The notes: generated by a model not told the origin, from the letters alone. A stretch of DNA of 64,000 nt from Xanthobacter autotrophicus Py2 (GCA_000017645.1 CP000781.1:2086001-2150000); one strand, 5' to 3'. Shown: positions 17,516 to 29,716, counted from the first letter of the stretch. A program made the numbers and translations.

Positions 17516-17621
17516 GGCCGGTGCGGCGCCGGTAACGACTCAGCGTGGGTTTGAGAACTCTCCCGGTTGGACGCTGTCAGCTCTCACTGACGCTTAATTG
17601 CCTGCTTCAAGCGGTTCGGCG

Positions 17622-17650
17622 TGGATACCCGGGACAAGCCCGGCCATGAC
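17622..17650. repeat. REP-like palindrome (CCCGGGACAAGCCCGG type)
   Basis: A single imperfect palindrome between the convergent ligase and thiE genes, of the widespread alphaproteobacterial type that reads TGGATACCCGGGACAAGCCC. It may act as a bidirectional stem-loop. Confidence 0.45.
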
Positions 17651-17693
17651 GGGGTGCCGGGAGTTGCGCCGTTTTGAATTTCCAGACCGGCGC

Positions 17694-18329
17694 TCAGCGC
17701 GCGGCCAGGACCGCCGCCTTCAACGCGCGGGCGGCCTGCTCGGGGTCGCTCGCGGCGCAGATGGAGGAGACCACCGCCACCCCATCCGCCCCGGCGCGGA
17801 TCACGTCTGCCACGTCTGCCGTAGCAAGGCCGCCGATGCCCACGAGGGGAAGGCGCGTCAGCGCCCGCACGGCGCCGACACCCGCCGCGCCGATGGCGCC
17901 GCCGGCATCGGCCTTGGTGCCGGTGGCCTTCACCGGACCGACGCCGAGATAATCCACGCCGGAAAGATCCGACGCGGCATATTCGGCCGGATTGCCCACC
18001 GACAGGCCGAGGATGCGCTGCGGCCCCAGCACTGCGCGGGCGTCGGCGGGGGTCATGTCGTCCTGGCCCAGATGCACCCCGTCCGCATCCGCCGCCACCG
18101 CCACGTCCACCCGGTCATTGATGATGAGCGGGATGCCGAGCGGGGCGAGCAGCGCCTTCAGCGCGCGGGCCTGTTCCACCAGAGCCCGGCCATGGGCGTC
18201 AGGATCGCGCAGCTGGACGATGGTGGCGCCGCCCTTCACCGCCGCGTCCACCGTCGTCAGCAGGCCGCGTGCCGCAACCAGGCGCGGGTCGGTGACGAGA
18301 TAGAGGGTGAGGTCGAAGGGCTTGGGCAT
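17694..18329 (-). CDS. thiE: Thiamine-phosphate synthase
   Basis: A 211-residue TIM-barrel enzyme that joins HMP-pyrophosphate and thiazole phosphate. LYLVTDPRL at the N terminus, VQLRDPDAHGRAL, INDRVDVAVAADADGVHLGQDDM (about residues 70-92) and GIGGLATADVADVIRAGADGVAVVS (about 170-195) are the conserved ThiE strands with Mg and diphosphate ligands. The start MPKPFDL at 18329 was preferred over an ATG 30 bases upstream. It lies 86 bp after glcF on the same strand, and no TPP riboswitch is visible upstream, so it may be read through from the glc genes. Confidence 0.92.
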   Translation of the reverse strand: MPKPFDLTLYLVTDPRLVAARGLLTTVDAAVKGGATIVQLRDPDAHGRALVEQARALKALLAPLGIPLIINDRVDVAVAADADGVHLGQDDMTPADARAVLGPQRILGLSVGNPAEYAASDLSGVDYLGVGPVKATGTKADAGGAIGAAGVGAVRALTRLPLVGIGGLATADVADVIRAGADGVAVVSSICAASDPEQAARALKAAVLAAR

Positions 18330-18415
18330 CTTTGGTCCTGCGGGGGAGGGGAAAATCATGCCAGCGGTGGGGGATCGATGGTGACCCCCTCACGCTGCAG
18401 TCTTACGGGGCAGTC

Positions 18416-19735
18416 TCACGCCGCCTTCGCGGTTCCGGAAATCCCCGCCGGCGCCGGGCCGCCCGTGGCCCAGTCCAGCAGTTCCACCGTGTGCGCCACC
18501 GGCACGTCGGTGCCGGAGCCGATCTGTGCCATGCAGCCGATGTTGCCGGCGGCGATGATGTCGGGCGAGAGCGCCTCCAGCGTCCCCACCTTCTTCGCCT
18601 TGAGCTGGTCGGCGATCTCGCTCTGGAGCATGTTGTAGGTGCCCGCCGAGCCGCAGCACAGATGCGGGTCGAACGGCTCGGCCACCTCGAAGCCCACGGC
18701 GCGCAGCAGCTCCACCGGCGGCCCCTTCACCTTCTGCCCGTGCTGGAGCGAGCAGGCCGAGTGATAGGCCACCCGCCGGCCCAGCGGCGCGTCGGCCTTG
18801 GGCAGGTCGAGTGTCACCAGGAATTCGCTGATGTCGCGGGTGATGGCCGAGACCCGCGCCGCCTTGTCCTTGTAGGCGGCATCAAGGCGCAGCATGTGGC
18901 CGTAATCCTTGATGGGCGTGCCGCAGCCCGAAGTGGTGACGAGGATGGCGTCGAGGCCCGGCCCGTCCATCTCGCGGGTCCAGGCATCCACATTGTTGCG
19001 GGCGAAGGCGTGGGCCTCCTCCTCCCGCCCCATGTGGTGGACCAGGGCGCCGCAGCAGCCCTCGCCCTCCACCCGCACCACCTCCACCCCGAGGCGGGTG
19101 AGCAGGCGGATGGCGGCGTCGTCGATGGAAGGGCGCAGCACCGGCTGGGCGCAGCCGCGCAGCAGGGCCACCCGCGCCCGCCGCGTGCCCTGGGCCGGGA
19201 AGGTGCCGGGCGCCTCGTGGTGGGCGCGGCCATTGGGCATGCCGGGCGACAGCCGGAGCATGGCGGCCAGCGGCTTCAGCCCGGGGATCTTCGCCAGCAG
19301 AGGTGCGAACGGCTTGCCCACCATGGCGCCCATGAGGGCGAGGCGGAAGCGGTCCGGATAGGGCAGCACCTTGGCGAGCATGGCCCGCATGAGCCGGTCC
19401 TGGGGCGGCCGCACATAGGTCTTCTCGATGTGGACGCGGGCCTGATCCACCAAGTGCATGTAGTTCACGCCCGAGGGGCAGGTGGTCATGCAGGACAGGC
19501 AGGAGAGGCAGCGGTCGATATGCTTGACCTCCTGCTCGGTCGCAGGCCGGTCGTTCTCCAGCATATCCTTGATGAGATAGATGCGCCCGCGCGGGGAATC
19601 CAGCTCGTCGCCGAGCAGCACATAGGTGGGGCAGGTGGCGGTGCAGAACCCGCAATGCACGCAGGTGCGCAGGATCTTTTCCGCCTCCGCCACGTGGGGA
19701 TCGGCGAGCTGGGCGAGGGAGAAATGGGTCTGCAT
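18416..19735 (-). CDS. glcF: Glycolate oxidase iron-sulfur subunit
   Basis: A 439-residue protein with two 4Fe-4S ferredoxin motifs, CVHCGFCTATCP (about residues 21-32) and CLSCLSCMTTCP (about 73-84), followed by two CCG domains (CCGALVHHMG and CCGSAGTYNM). It passes electrons from the flavin subunits to the respiratory chain during oxidation of glycolate to glyoxylate. Third gene of a glcD-glcE-glcF set on the minus strand. Confidence 0.93.
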   Translation of the reverse strand: MQTHFSLAQLADPHVAEAEKILRTCVHCGFCTATCPTYVLLGDELDSPRGRIYLIKDMLENDRPATEQEVKHIDRCLSCLSCMTTCPSGVNYMHLVDQARVHIEKTYVRPPQDRLMRAMLAKVLPYPDRFRLALMGAMVGKPFAPLLAKIPGLKPLAAMLRLSPGMPNGRAHHEAPGTFPAQGTRRARVALLRGCAQPVLRPSIDDAAIRLLTRLGVEVVRVEGEGCCGALVHHMGREEEAHAFARNNVDAWTREMDGPGLDAILVTTSGCGTPIKDYGHMLRLDAAYKDKAARVSAITRDISEFLVTLDLPKADAPLGRRVAYHSACSLQHGQKVKGPPVELLRAVGFEVAEPFDPHLCCGSAGTYNMLQSEIADQLKAKKVGTLEALSPDIIAAGNIGCMAQIGSGTDVPVAHTVELLDWATGGPAPAGISGTAKAA

Positions 19736-19808
19736 GGGCGCTCAGCCGTGAAAAGGAGGCAGGGGGCGGGAAGGATGTCGACGGAAAGGACGCGGACGGC
19801 TTGCCATC

Positions 19809-21020
19809 TCACATCCCCGCATGCATGCGGCCGGGGTTCAGCACCAGGCCGGGGTCGAAGCTTTCCTTGACCCTTTTGGTCAGGGCCGCCAATGCGGTGT
19901 CGAGGGGCTGGAACACCGAGGTGCGGGCCCGTTCGGCGGCGGTGGCGCGGATCAGGGTCGCATGGCCGCCGTGGGGGGCGAGCGCGGCGCGCACCTTATC
20001 CCCGTGGGCGCTCTCGCCGGGCAGGCACAGCCAGATCAGGCCGCCGGCCCAGTCGCAAAACGCCTCGCCGCCGAGATCCGCCGCAAGGCGCGCGGCCAGG
20101 GCCGGCCCGGCCACCGGCTCGGTGGAAATGCGCCACACCGCCCGCTCGCCGAGGCCGCAGAAGGGGGCCACATCGCGCACACCCAGCCACAGGGCGCGGG
20201 AGGCTTCGGTTTCCAGCACCTCCGCCGCGCCGAAGGGGGCGAGCACGGCGCGCAGCATGGTCCGCCGCGCGCTCACCGACGGCGCGACGCCCTCGAGGCG
20301 CAGCGCCACCACGGTGGGCGATCCCGACAGGCCCGGCAGGCGGCCGGCCACGCCCTCGGGCAGGAAGGCGGCGCCGGACACCTCGCATGACGAGCCCATG
20401 GCGGCGGACAGCGCGGCCGCGGCCGCCTCGGGCGAGGCGACCTTCGCCACCAGCGTCTCTTCCATGGGCGGGCGGGGCAGCACTTTCAGCGTGATCTCGG
20501 TGGCGATGCACAGGGTGCCGAAGGCGCCGGCCATGAGGCGCGGCAGGTCGTAGCCGGTGACGTTCTTCACCACCCGGCCGCCGGACTTGAACGGCTCGCC
20601 GCGCCCGGACACCGCCTTGATGCCCAGCGCGTGGTCGCGCACGGCGCCGTGGCTGATGCGGCGGGGGCCCGAAAGATTGACCGCGAACAAGCCTCCGAGG
20701 GTGCCGGCCCCGGCCGCGCTGCCGAGGAGGGGGGCGGGGTCCATGGGCTCGAAAGCGAGCATCTGGCCGCTCGCCGCCAGCATGTCCTCGATGTCCGCGC
20801 GCGGGGTGGCGGCGCGGGCGGAGAGCACCAGCTCTTCCGGCTCGTAGAGGGTGACGCCGGTGAGGGCGGACAGGTCGAGGGTGAGATCGGTCTGGCTCGG
20901 GCGGCCGACGGCGCGCTTGGAGCCGTGCCCGCGGATCTCAAGCGTCTTGCCGGCGGAAAGCGCGGTGCGGACCGCGTCCGCGACCTCGCCGTCGTCGCGC
21001 GCTGCGATGATGTCGCTCAT
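19809..21020 (-). CDS. glcE: Glycolate oxidase FAD-binding subunit GlcE
   Basis: A 403-residue FAD-binding-domain protein, shorter than GlcD as is normal for GlcE. The PP-loop-type FAD site is seen in LEIRGHGSKRAVGRP (about residues 30-44) and GSAAGAGTLGGLFAVNLSGP (about 100-119), and the C terminus ends FDPGLVLNPGRMHAG, shared with lactate/glycolate oxidases. It lies between glcD and glcF with short gaps (30 and 73 bp). Confidence 0.92.
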   Translation of the reverse strand: MSDIIAARDDGEVADAVRTALSAGKTLEIRGHGSKRAVGRPSQTDLTLDLSALTGVTLYEPEELVLSARAATPRADIEDMLAASGQMLAFEPMDPAPLLGSAAGAGTLGGLFAVNLSGPRRISHGAVRDHALGIKAVSGRGEPFKSGGRVVKNVTGYDLPRLMAGAFGTLCIATEITLKVLPRPPMEETLVAKVASPEAAAAALSAAMGSSCEVSGAAFLPEGVAGRLPGLSGSPTVVALRLEGVAPSVSARRTMLRAVLAPFGAAEVLETEASRALWLGVRDVAPFCGLGERAVWRISTEPVAGPALAARLAADLGGEAFCDWAGGLIWLCLPGESAHGDKVRAALAPHGGHATLIRATAAERARTSVFQPLDTALAALTKRVKESFDPGLVLNPGRMHAGM

Positions 21021-21050
21021 CGGATGGCCTTAGGCTGTTGGGCACGCGCC

Positions 21051-22559
21051 TTAGAAGCGCGGCAGGTCCGGGAAGGGCAGGGCGCCGCCGCTCACATGCA
21101 TGCGGCCGAATTCGGCGCAGCGGTGGAGGGTGGGGAACACCTTGCCGGGATTGAGCAGGCTCTTGTCGTCGAACGCGCATTTCATGCGCTGCTGCTGGGC
21201 GAGATCGACCTCGTTGAACATGGTGTCCATGAGGTCGCGCTTCTCCACCCCCACGCCATGCTCGCCAGTGAGCACGCCTCCCACCTCCACGCAGAGGCGC
21301 AGGATGTCGGCGCCGAAGCTCTCGGCCGCGTGCAGTTCACCGGGCGCGTTCGCGTCATAGAGGATGAGCGGGTGCAGGTTGCCGTCGCCGGCATGGAACA
21401 CGTTGGCGCAGCGCAGGCCGTATTTCGCCCCGAGCTCCCGCATGCGGGCGAGCACGAAGGGCAATTGCCGGCGCGGGATGGTGCCGTCCATGCACAGATA
21501 GTCGGGCGACAGCCGCCCCACCGCCGGGAAGGCGGCCTTGCGCCCGGCCCAGAAGCCGAGCCGTTCGGCCTCGCTGGTGGAGACCCGCAGGGTGACCGAA
21601 TTACAGGCCTGCGCGATGCGGGTCACCTCTTCCAGCAGATGGGCGCACTCCGCCTCCGGCCCGTCCAGCTCGACGATGAGCAGGGCTTCCACGTCGAGGG
21701 GATAGCCCACGTTCACGAAGGCCTCGGCGGCGGCGATGGCGTCCTTGTCCATCATCTCGATGCCGGCCGGGATGATGCCGGCCGCGATGATCCGCGCCAC
21801 GCATTCGCCGGCGTCTTCCGAGGTGGGGAAGCCCACCAGCACGGCGCGGGCGGTGTCCGGCTTCTTCAGCAGGCGCACGGTGACTTCCGTCACCACCCCC
21901 AGCAGCCCCTCCGAGCCGATGACTACGGACAAAAGGTCCAGTCCGCCGGCGTCGAGGTGCTTGCCGCCGAGGCGCACGATCTCGCCGGTGATGAGCACCA
22001 GCTCGGCGCCGAGTACATTGTTGGTGGTGAGGCCGTATTTCAGGCAGTGCACGCCGCCGGAATTCTCCGCCACATTGCCGCCGATGGTGCAGGCGATCTG
22101 GGAGGAGGGGTCGGGCGCGTAATAGAAGCCGAGATGGTCCACCGCCTTGGAGATGCCGAGATTGGTCACCCCCGGCTGCACCACGGCGCAGCGGTTGGGG
22201 GTGTCGATCTCCAGGATCTTGTTGAACTTGCCCAGGCCGAGCAGCACCGCATCTTCCAGCGGCAGCGCACCGCCGGAGAGCGAGGTGCCGGCGCCACGGG
22301 GCACCACGCGGATCTCGTTGTCGTGGCAATATTTCAGCACGGCCGCCACCTGCGCGGTGGTGGAGGGCAGCACCACCACGAGGGGCAATTGCTTGTAGGC
22401 GGTGAGGGCGTCCGATTCGTAAGGGCGCATCTCCCGTTCATGGGCGATGACGCCCTCGCCGGGGACGATGGCCTTGAGATCGGCGATGATGTCATTGCGG
22501 CGGGCGAGCACCCGCGCGTCTGCGTCCGGCATCCTGAGGCCCGGAGCTGTTCCCGTCAT
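21051..22559 (-). CDS. glcD: Glycolate oxidase FAD-linked catalytic subunit
   Basis: A 502-residue FAD-linked oxidase. VVPRGAGTSLSGGALP (about residues 80-95) and CTIGGNVAENSGGVHCLKYG (about 157-176) bind FAD, and GVLTGEHGVGVEK (about 430) is the C-terminal catalytic loop. It oxidises glycolate (from phosphoglycolate salvage or growth on glycolate). First gene of glcDEF, divergent from a LysR gene with about 150 bp between them. Confidence 0.93.
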   Translation of the reverse strand: MTGTAPGLRMPDADARVLARRNDIIADLKAIVPGEGVIAHEREMRPYESDALTAYKQLPLVVVLPSTTAQVAAVLKYCHDNEIRVVPRGAGTSLSGGALPLEDAVLLGLGKFNKILEIDTPNRCAVVQPGVTNLGISKAVDHLGFYYAPDPSSQIACTIGGNVAENSGGVHCLKYGLTTNNVLGAELVLITGEIVRLGGKHLDAGGLDLLSVVIGSEGLLGVVTEVTVRLLKKPDTARAVLVGFPTSEDAGECVARIIAAGIIPAGIEMMDKDAIAAAEAFVNVGYPLDVEALLIVELDGPEAECAHLLEEVTRIAQACNSVTLRVSTSEAERLGFWAGRKAAFPAVGRLSPDYLCMDGTIPRRQLPFVLARMRELGAKYGLRCANVFHAGDGNLHPLILYDANAPGELHAAESFGADILRLCVEVGGVLTGEHGVGVEKRDLMDTMFNEVDLAQQQRMKCAFDDKSLLNPGKVFPTLHRCAEFGRMHVSGGALPFPDLPRF

Positions 22560-22708
22560 GTGGCGGTCCCTCGTTGAGCCCGTTCTCTTTAGGGGAACTA
22601 TAATCGGTTCACCGGGAAAAAACGTCGCAGATTGTTTCCGTGGCGGATAAAGTCGTCCGCGCGATCCAAAACAATCGGTCCCTCAGGCGGACGGAGGCGG
22701 GCCGGCGC

Positions 22709-23641
22709 ATGATCGGCAATCTGGGTGATCTGGAAATCTTCGCGCGCATCGTGACTGCGGGCAGCCTGTCGGCGGCCGGGCGGGAGATGGGCCTGTCGCC
22801 GCCGGTGGTGTCCAAGAGGGTGCAGCGGCTGGAGGAGCGGCTCGGCGCGCGGCTGTTCCAGCGCACCACCCGCAAGGTGACCCTCACCGAGGCCGGGCAG
22901 GGTTTCTACGATCGGGTGGTGGCCATCCTCGCCTCCATCGAGGAGGCGGAGAGCCAGCTCGCCCGCAAGTCGTCGGAGGCGCGGGGGCTGTTGCGGGTCT
23001 CGGCGCCCACCTCGTTCGGGCGGCTGCATATCGCGCCCCACCTGCGCCCGCTGCTCGACGCCAATCCGGGCCTCACCATCGATCTTGAGCTGTCGGATTC
23101 CTTCGTGGACATCGTGGGCGAGGGCTTCGACGTGGCGGTGCGCATCGCCGACCTCGATGATTCGAGCCTGGTCGCCCGCCGCCTCGCCTCGGTCCACCGG
23201 GTGCTGTGCGCGACACCGGACTATCTGGCGCGGGTGGGCGAGCCCGGGCACATTTCCGACCTCTCGGGCCACGTGCTGCTGGCCACCCACGGGCAGGACC
23301 CGTGGCGGCTGGAGGGGCCGGACGGGCCGGTGACGCTGCGGGTGCATTCCCAATTGCGCACCAATTCCAACGAGGTGGTGCGCGAGGCGGTGCTGGCCTC
23401 GGTGGGCATCGCCCTGCGCTCCACCTGGGACGTGGGGCCGGAACTGCGCTCCGGCGCGCTGAAGGTGGTGCTGCCGCGCTGGCGGGCCTCCCACCGGGTG
23501 GGACTGTTCGCGGTCTATCCCTCGCGTCGCTTCCTGCCGCAGAAGGTGCGGGTGTTCATCGACCACCTCGCCGCGCTCTACGGCCAGGTGCCGCCCTGGG
23601 ACGAGGGCCTCGACCAGCTTCTGGAGCAGCAGGCGGCTTGA
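22709..23641 (+). CDS. LysR-family transcriptional regulator
   Basis: A 310-residue regulator. The N-terminal winged HTH reads LEIFARIVTAGSLSAAGREM followed by GLSPPVVSKRVQRLEERLGARLF, and residues about 90-290 form the periplasmic-binding-like effector domain. ATG 22709 with GGAGGC upstream is chosen over an in-frame start at 22640. Divergent placement next to glcD suggests that it controls glycolate oxidation; E. coli uses a GntR-type GlcC instead, so this would be a different control scheme. Target assignment is inferred. Confidence 0.87.
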   Translation: MIGNLGDLEIFARIVTAGSLSAAGREMGLSPPVVSKRVQRLEERLGARLFQRTTRKVTLTEAGQGFYDRVVAILASIEEAESQLARKSSEARGLLRVSAPTSFGRLHIAPHLRPLLDANPGLTIDLELSDSFVDIVGEGFDVAVRIADLDDSSLVARRLASVHRVLCATPDYLARVGEPGHISDLSGHVLLATHGQDPWRLEGPDGPVTLRVHSQLRTNSNEVVREAVLASVGIALRSTWDVGPELRSGALKVVLPRWRASHRVGLFAVYPSRRFLPQKVRVFIDHLAALYGQVPPWDEGLDQLLEQQAA

Positions 23642-23725
23642 CGCGTCCCCTTCCGCATTCCTCCGGAATGTCGCGGAACCGGTCCCTATGGTACCCGGAT
23701 CGCTTCACGCGAGGCGGTGAAAGCC

Positions 23726-24118
23726 ATGAAAATTGCGATTCCCACCGGGGACTGGGCCTCTGTGGCCGGCCACGCCGGCAAGGCGCGGCGCTGGTTCATC
23801 TATGATCTGGACGGCGTTGTCGCCGGCGATGCCCTGCCGGCGGCGGCGCGGGTGGAGCTTGGCAAGGAGGAAATCCTCCACCATTTCACCGACGATCGCC
23901 CGCATCCCCTCGACGGGGTGGCCCTGGTGGTGGCGGGCAGCGCGGGTGACGGCTTCCTGCGTCACATGAAGAAGCGGGGCACCGATGTGCTGCTGACCGG
24001 AGAGAGCGATCCGGCCACCGCGCTGGCGAAGATCCTCGCCGGCGAGGCGCTGCCGGACCAGCGCTTCGATGTCACCACCACCCTGTGCAAGGTGCGCGAC
24101 CTGTTCTCGCGGCATTAA
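23726..24118 (+). CDS. NifX/NifB-C-terminal-like Fe-Mo cofactor binding domain protein
   Basis: A 130-residue single-domain protein (MKIAIPTGDWASVAGHAGKARRW...) of the dinitrogenase iron-molybdenum cofactor-binding family, with the conserved ribonuclease-H-like fold and a GDGFLRHMKKRG helix. Family members (NifX, NafY, NifY, VnfX) carry FeMo-cofactor precursors, but similar stand-alone proteins occur outside nif clusters with unknown roles. No other nif gene is in the window. The start at 23726 has GAGGCGG upstream. Confidence 0.75.
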   Translation: MKIAIPTGDWASVAGHAGKARRWFIYDLDGVVAGDALPAAARVELGKEEILHHFTDDRPHPLDGVALVVAGSAGDGFLRHMKKRGTDVLLTGESDPATALAKILAGEALPDQRFDVTTTLCKVRDLFSRH

Positions 24119-24138
24119 GGCGCCCAGCGGGGCGCCTT
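24117..24138. terminator. Stem-loop between convergent NifX-like gene and gyrB
   Basis: AAGGCGCCC and GGGCGCCTT form a perfect 9-bp stem with a 4-base loop, overlapping the last bases of the NifX-like gene and 8 bp from the gyrB stop. No long T-tract follows on either strand, so it is a weak intrinsic terminator or a shared end structure. Confidence 0.55.
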
Positions 24139-24145
24139 ACCCGGA

Positions 24146-26623
<2,478 letters not shown>

Positions 26624-26640
26624 CTAGCGCAAAGTGGCGG

Positions 26641-27390
26641 TTATTTGGTGGCGGCCGCGCGTCTTTCCACGCCTTGGCCGGCGCGGTAGCGTGCAAAGCC
26701 ATCCGCGCGCAACTTGCAGGCGGGGCATTCACCGCAGCCGTAGCCCCAGGCATGGCGCTTGCCACGCTCGCCCAGGTAGCAGGTGTGGGCGTCCTCCACG
26801 ATCAGGTCCACGAGGGCGGTGCCCCCGAGCCGTTCCGCGAGGCCCCAGGTCTCGGCCTTGTCGATCCACATGAGCGGGGTGTGGAGGACGAAGCGCTTCT
26901 CCATGCCGAGGTTCAGCGCCACCTGCATGGCCTTGACGGTGTCGTCCCGGCAGTCGGGATAGCCGGAAAAATCGGTCTCGCACATGCCGCCGATGATGTG
27001 CCGCAGGCCCCGCCGGTAGGCCAGCGCCGCCGCGAAGGTGAGGAACACCAGGTTGCGGCCGGGCACGAAGGTGTTGGGCAGGCCGCCTTCCGCCATTTCC
27101 ACTGCCACGTCGCGGGTGAGGGCGGTCTCGGAGATCTGGCCCAGGACCGGCATGTCCAGCATGTGGTCGGCACCGAGCCGTGAGGCCCACGCGGGCTTCA
27201 GGGTGGCGAAGGCATCGCGCAGCACCGGGCGGCGCTCCAGCTCCACCGCGTGGCGCTGGCCGTAATGGAAGCCGAGGGTCTCCACCCGCCCGAAGCGCTC
27301 CAGCGCATAGGCAAGGCAGGTGGCCGAATCCTGCCCGCCGGAGAAGAGCACCAGCGCGCCCTCCTCCGCATGGGCCTGTGCCTCAGTCAT
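26641..27390 (-). CDS. queC: 7-cyano-7-deazaguanine synthase
   Basis: A 249-residue PP-loop ATPase that converts 7-carboxy-7-deazaguanine to preQ0 for queuosine (or deazaguanine DNA modification). The N-terminal [11 protein letters not shown] binds ATP; the zinc site is formed by Cys of TCYLG and [14 protein letters not shown] near residues 195-230. No queD, queE or dpd genes are adjacent, so its partners are elsewhere. It follows gyrB upstream on the same strand, 53 bp away. Confidence 0.94.
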   Translation of the reverse strand: MTEAQAHAEEGALVLFSGGQDSATCLAYALERFGRVETLGFHYGQRHAVELERRPVLRDAFATLKPAWASRLGADHMLDMPVLGQISETALTRDVAVEMAEGGLPNTFVPGRNLVFLTFAAALAYRRGLRHIIGGMCETDFSGYPDCRDDTVKAMQVALNLGMEKRFVLHTPLMWIDKAETWGLAERLGGTALVDLIVEDAHTCYLGERGKRHAWGYGCGECPACKLRADGFARYRAGQGVERRAAATK

Positions 27391-27434
27391 TCAGGAAGGG
27401 TCCCCGATGCTGCGCCCGCACGCATTCGCCTGGC

Positions 27435-27737
27435 TCATTCACCCGGGGCCTTGGCCTCGATGGCGATGGCGTGCAGGCCCTTGGCGATCTCGCCCTGGAG
27501 CAAGCCGTTGACGATGCGGTGGCGCTCGATGCGGCTCTTGCCGGTGAAGTCGGTGGCGACGACCCGCACGCGCAGGTGCGTCACTCCGCCATCCTCGCGG
27601 TGCTCGGCGCCCTTGAGCTGGTGGCTCACGCCGGCATGGCCGGCATGCTTGTGGCTCTCGTCCTCGAGCTCGAGAAACACAGGCGTCAGGCCCTGTTCGA
27701 GGGTCTGGCGGATGGCGGAAAGGGAGGTCTGCGACAT
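27435..27737 (-). CDS. BolA-family protein
   Basis: A 100-residue BolA-fold protein: LTPVFLELEDESHKHAGHAG then HLRVRVVATDFTGKSRIERH and RIVNGLL. The conserved His of the RIERHR region is a cluster ligand in BolA-glutaredoxin complexes. It probably works with a monothiol glutaredoxin in iron-sulfur handling. The start MSQTSLSAIR at 27737 was chosen; the frame extends upstream without support. It is divergent from the J-domain gene, an arrangement seen beside cobST in many Hyphomicrobiales. Confidence 0.88.
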   Translation of the reverse strand: MSQTSLSAIRQTLEQGLTPVFLELEDESHKHAGHAGVSHQLKGAEHREDGGVTHLRVRVVATDFTGKSRIERHRIVNGLLQGEIAKGLHAIAIEAKAPGE

Positions 27738-27966
27738 GGAAAATCCAATGGCTGAAATGGAACCGGTGAAAGGCGGGGCGCCCAAGTGGCGCTTCGCCGG
27801 AGCGCGCATTATATGGGGATTGTCGCGGCCCGCCTAATCCACGCGCGGGCAGGGGGTCAAGGCTCAGCCGATGCCCGCGACGATGCACCTGTTACCACCC
27901 CTTCCCTGGGTCATCTCCACCACGTTTCTTGCCGCGCCGCGGGACGGCGCTCATAATCGCTGCGCC

Positions 27967-28584
27967 ATGAAATTGAATTCCCCCCTCTTCGACCGAATCC
28001 GGGTGAAGCCCGCGGAGGACCGGCGTACCCGCCGGTTCCTCCAGGGCTGCCAATGGCCCGGCTGTACGGCGGAGGGGACCCACAAGGCGCCCAAGGGTCG
28101 GCACCAGGAAGGTCAGTACTGGCACTACTGCATCGACCACGTGAAGGCCTACAACCAGTCGTACAATTATTTCGCCGGCATGTCCGACGACGCCGTCTAC
28201 GCCTACCAGAAGGACGCGCTGACCGGCCATCGCCCCACCTGGAAGATGGGTGCGAAGGGCGACGGCCAGCCCGGCGCCTCCGCCCATGGCGCCCCCGATC
28301 CGGACGGCATGCGCGACCCCTTCGGCTTCACCGCCGAAATGGGCGGCGCCTTCCGCGCCGACCGGCCGGAGCCCGACGGGCGCATCGTGCGCACCACCGA
28401 GCGCCGGGCGCTGGAGCTGATGGGGCTGGAGATGTCCGCCGAGCCGGCGGAGATCAAGGCCCGCTACAAGGCGCTGGTGAAGCTGCACCACCCGGACGCC
28501 AACGGCGGCGACCGCTCGTCCGAGGACCGGCTGCGCAGCGTCATTCAGGCTTATAACAGCCTCAAGCAGGCAGGTTTCTGCTGA
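27967..28584 (+). CDS. C-terminal J-domain protein with N-terminal Cys/His cluster
   Basis: A 205-residue protein. Residues about 140-203 form a J domain ([31 protein letters not shown] with the HPD motif). Residues about 25-65 hold CQWPGC, YWHYC and DHVKAY, a Cys/His cluster that could bind a metal. J proteins recruit DnaK to clients. It directly precedes cobS (104 bp), a conserved position, hinting at help in cobaltochelatase assembly; that link is inferred. Confidence 0.85.
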   Translation: MKLNSPLFDRIRVKPAEDRRTRRFLQGCQWPGCTAEGTHKAPKGRHQEGQYWHYCIDHVKAYNQSYNYFAGMSDDAVYAYQKDALTGHRPTWKMGAKGDGQPGASAHGAPDPDGMRDPFGFTAEMGGAFRADRPEPDGRIVRTTERRALELMGLEMSAEPAEIKARYKALVKLHHPDANGGDRSSEDRLRSVIQAYNSLKQAGFC

Positions 28585-28687
28585 CCGATCCGAAGGATGG
28601 CCGGCTTCACGCGGCTGCGGACCGAAACGGCCCCGCACCGGAACGAACACAGGGAAGAGACGCGCCCGGCGCGTCGACGGAGGAGTT

Positions 28688-29671
28688 ATGAGCGTCACGG
28701 AGACCATTGCCCCGACCCCGGACATGAAGGTGTCGGTTCGCCAGACGTTCGGCATCGACATCGACATGGAAGTTCCGGCCTTCTCCGAGGCGGACCCCCA
28801 CGTGCCGGAGCTCGACCCCGACTATCTGTTCGATCGGCCCACCACCCTTGCCATCCTTGCCGGTTTTGCCCGCAACCGTCGTGTGATGGTGACTGGATAC
28901 CACGGCACCGGCAAATCCACCCATATCGAGCAGGTGGCGGCGCGGCTGAACTGGCCGTGCGTGCGCATCAACCTCGACAGCCACATCTCGCGCATCGACC
29001 TCATCGGCAAGGATGCGATCGTGGTGAAGGACGGCCTGCAGGTCACTGAATTCCGCGACGGCATCCTGCCCTGGGCCTACCAGAACAATGTCGCCCTGGT
29101 GTTCGACGAATATGACGCCGGCCGCCCGGACGTGATGTTCGTGATCCAGCGCGTGCTGGAGAGCTCCGGCCGCCTGACCCTGCTCGACCAGAGCCGGGTG
29201 ATCCGCCCCCACCCCGCGTTCCGGCTGTTCGCCACCGCCAACACCATCGGCCTCGGCGACACCACCGGCCTTTATCACGGCACCCAGCAGATCAACCAGG
29301 CGCAGATGGACCGCTGGTCCATCGTCACCTCGCTGAACTATCTGGCCCACGACAAGGAAGTGGACATCGTGCTCGCCAAGGCGAAGCACTTCCAGAACGC
29401 CGAGGGGCGCGACACGGTGAACCGCATGGTGCGCCTCGCCGACCTCACCCGGCAGGCCTTCATGAACGGCGATCTCTCCACCGTCATGAGCCCGCGCACG
29501 GTGATCACCTGGGCGGAGAATGCGGACATCTTCCGCGATATCGCGTTCGCGCTCCGGGTCACCTTCCTCAACAAGTGCGACGAGCTGGAGCGGCCGCTGG
29601 TGGCCGAGTTCTTCCAGCGCTGCTTCGGCCAGGAGCTGACCGAGAGCACCGTGAACGTCGCCTTGTCCTGA
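28688..29671 (+). CDS. cobS: Aerobic cobaltochelatase subunit CobS
   Basis: A 327-residue AAA+ protein. Walker A is GYHGTGKST (about residues 71-79) and Walker [10 protein letters not shown] (about 137-145). With CobT it forms the ATPase ring that drives CobN to insert cobalt into hydrogenobyrinic acid a,c-diamide in the aerobic B12 pathway. A strong GGAGGAG precedes the ATG. cobT follows after 45 bp. Confidence 0.94.
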   Translation: MSVTETIAPTPDMKVSVRQTFGIDIDMEVPAFSEADPHVPELDPDYLFDRPTTLAILAGFARNRRVMVTGYHGTGKSTHIEQVAARLNWPCVRINLDSHISRIDLIGKDAIVVKDGLQVTEFRDGILPWAYQNNVALVFDEYDAGRPDVMFVIQRVLESSGRLTLLDQSRVIRPHPAFRLFATANTIGLGDTTGLYHGTQQINQAQMDRWSIVTSLNYLAHDKEVDIVLAKAKHFQNAEGRDTVNRMVRLADLTRQAFMNGDLSTVMSPRTVITWAENADIFRDIAFALRVTFLNKCDELERPLVAEFFQRCFGQELTESTVNVALS

Positions 29672-29716
29672 GCCGGGATCTCCCGGCTCCCTTCTCCTGA
29701 CTTGCGAGACGCCGCC

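Noticed and set aside
18330..18415. TPP riboswitch upstream of thiE
   Set aside because: The conserved CTGAGA core and paired arms are not present.
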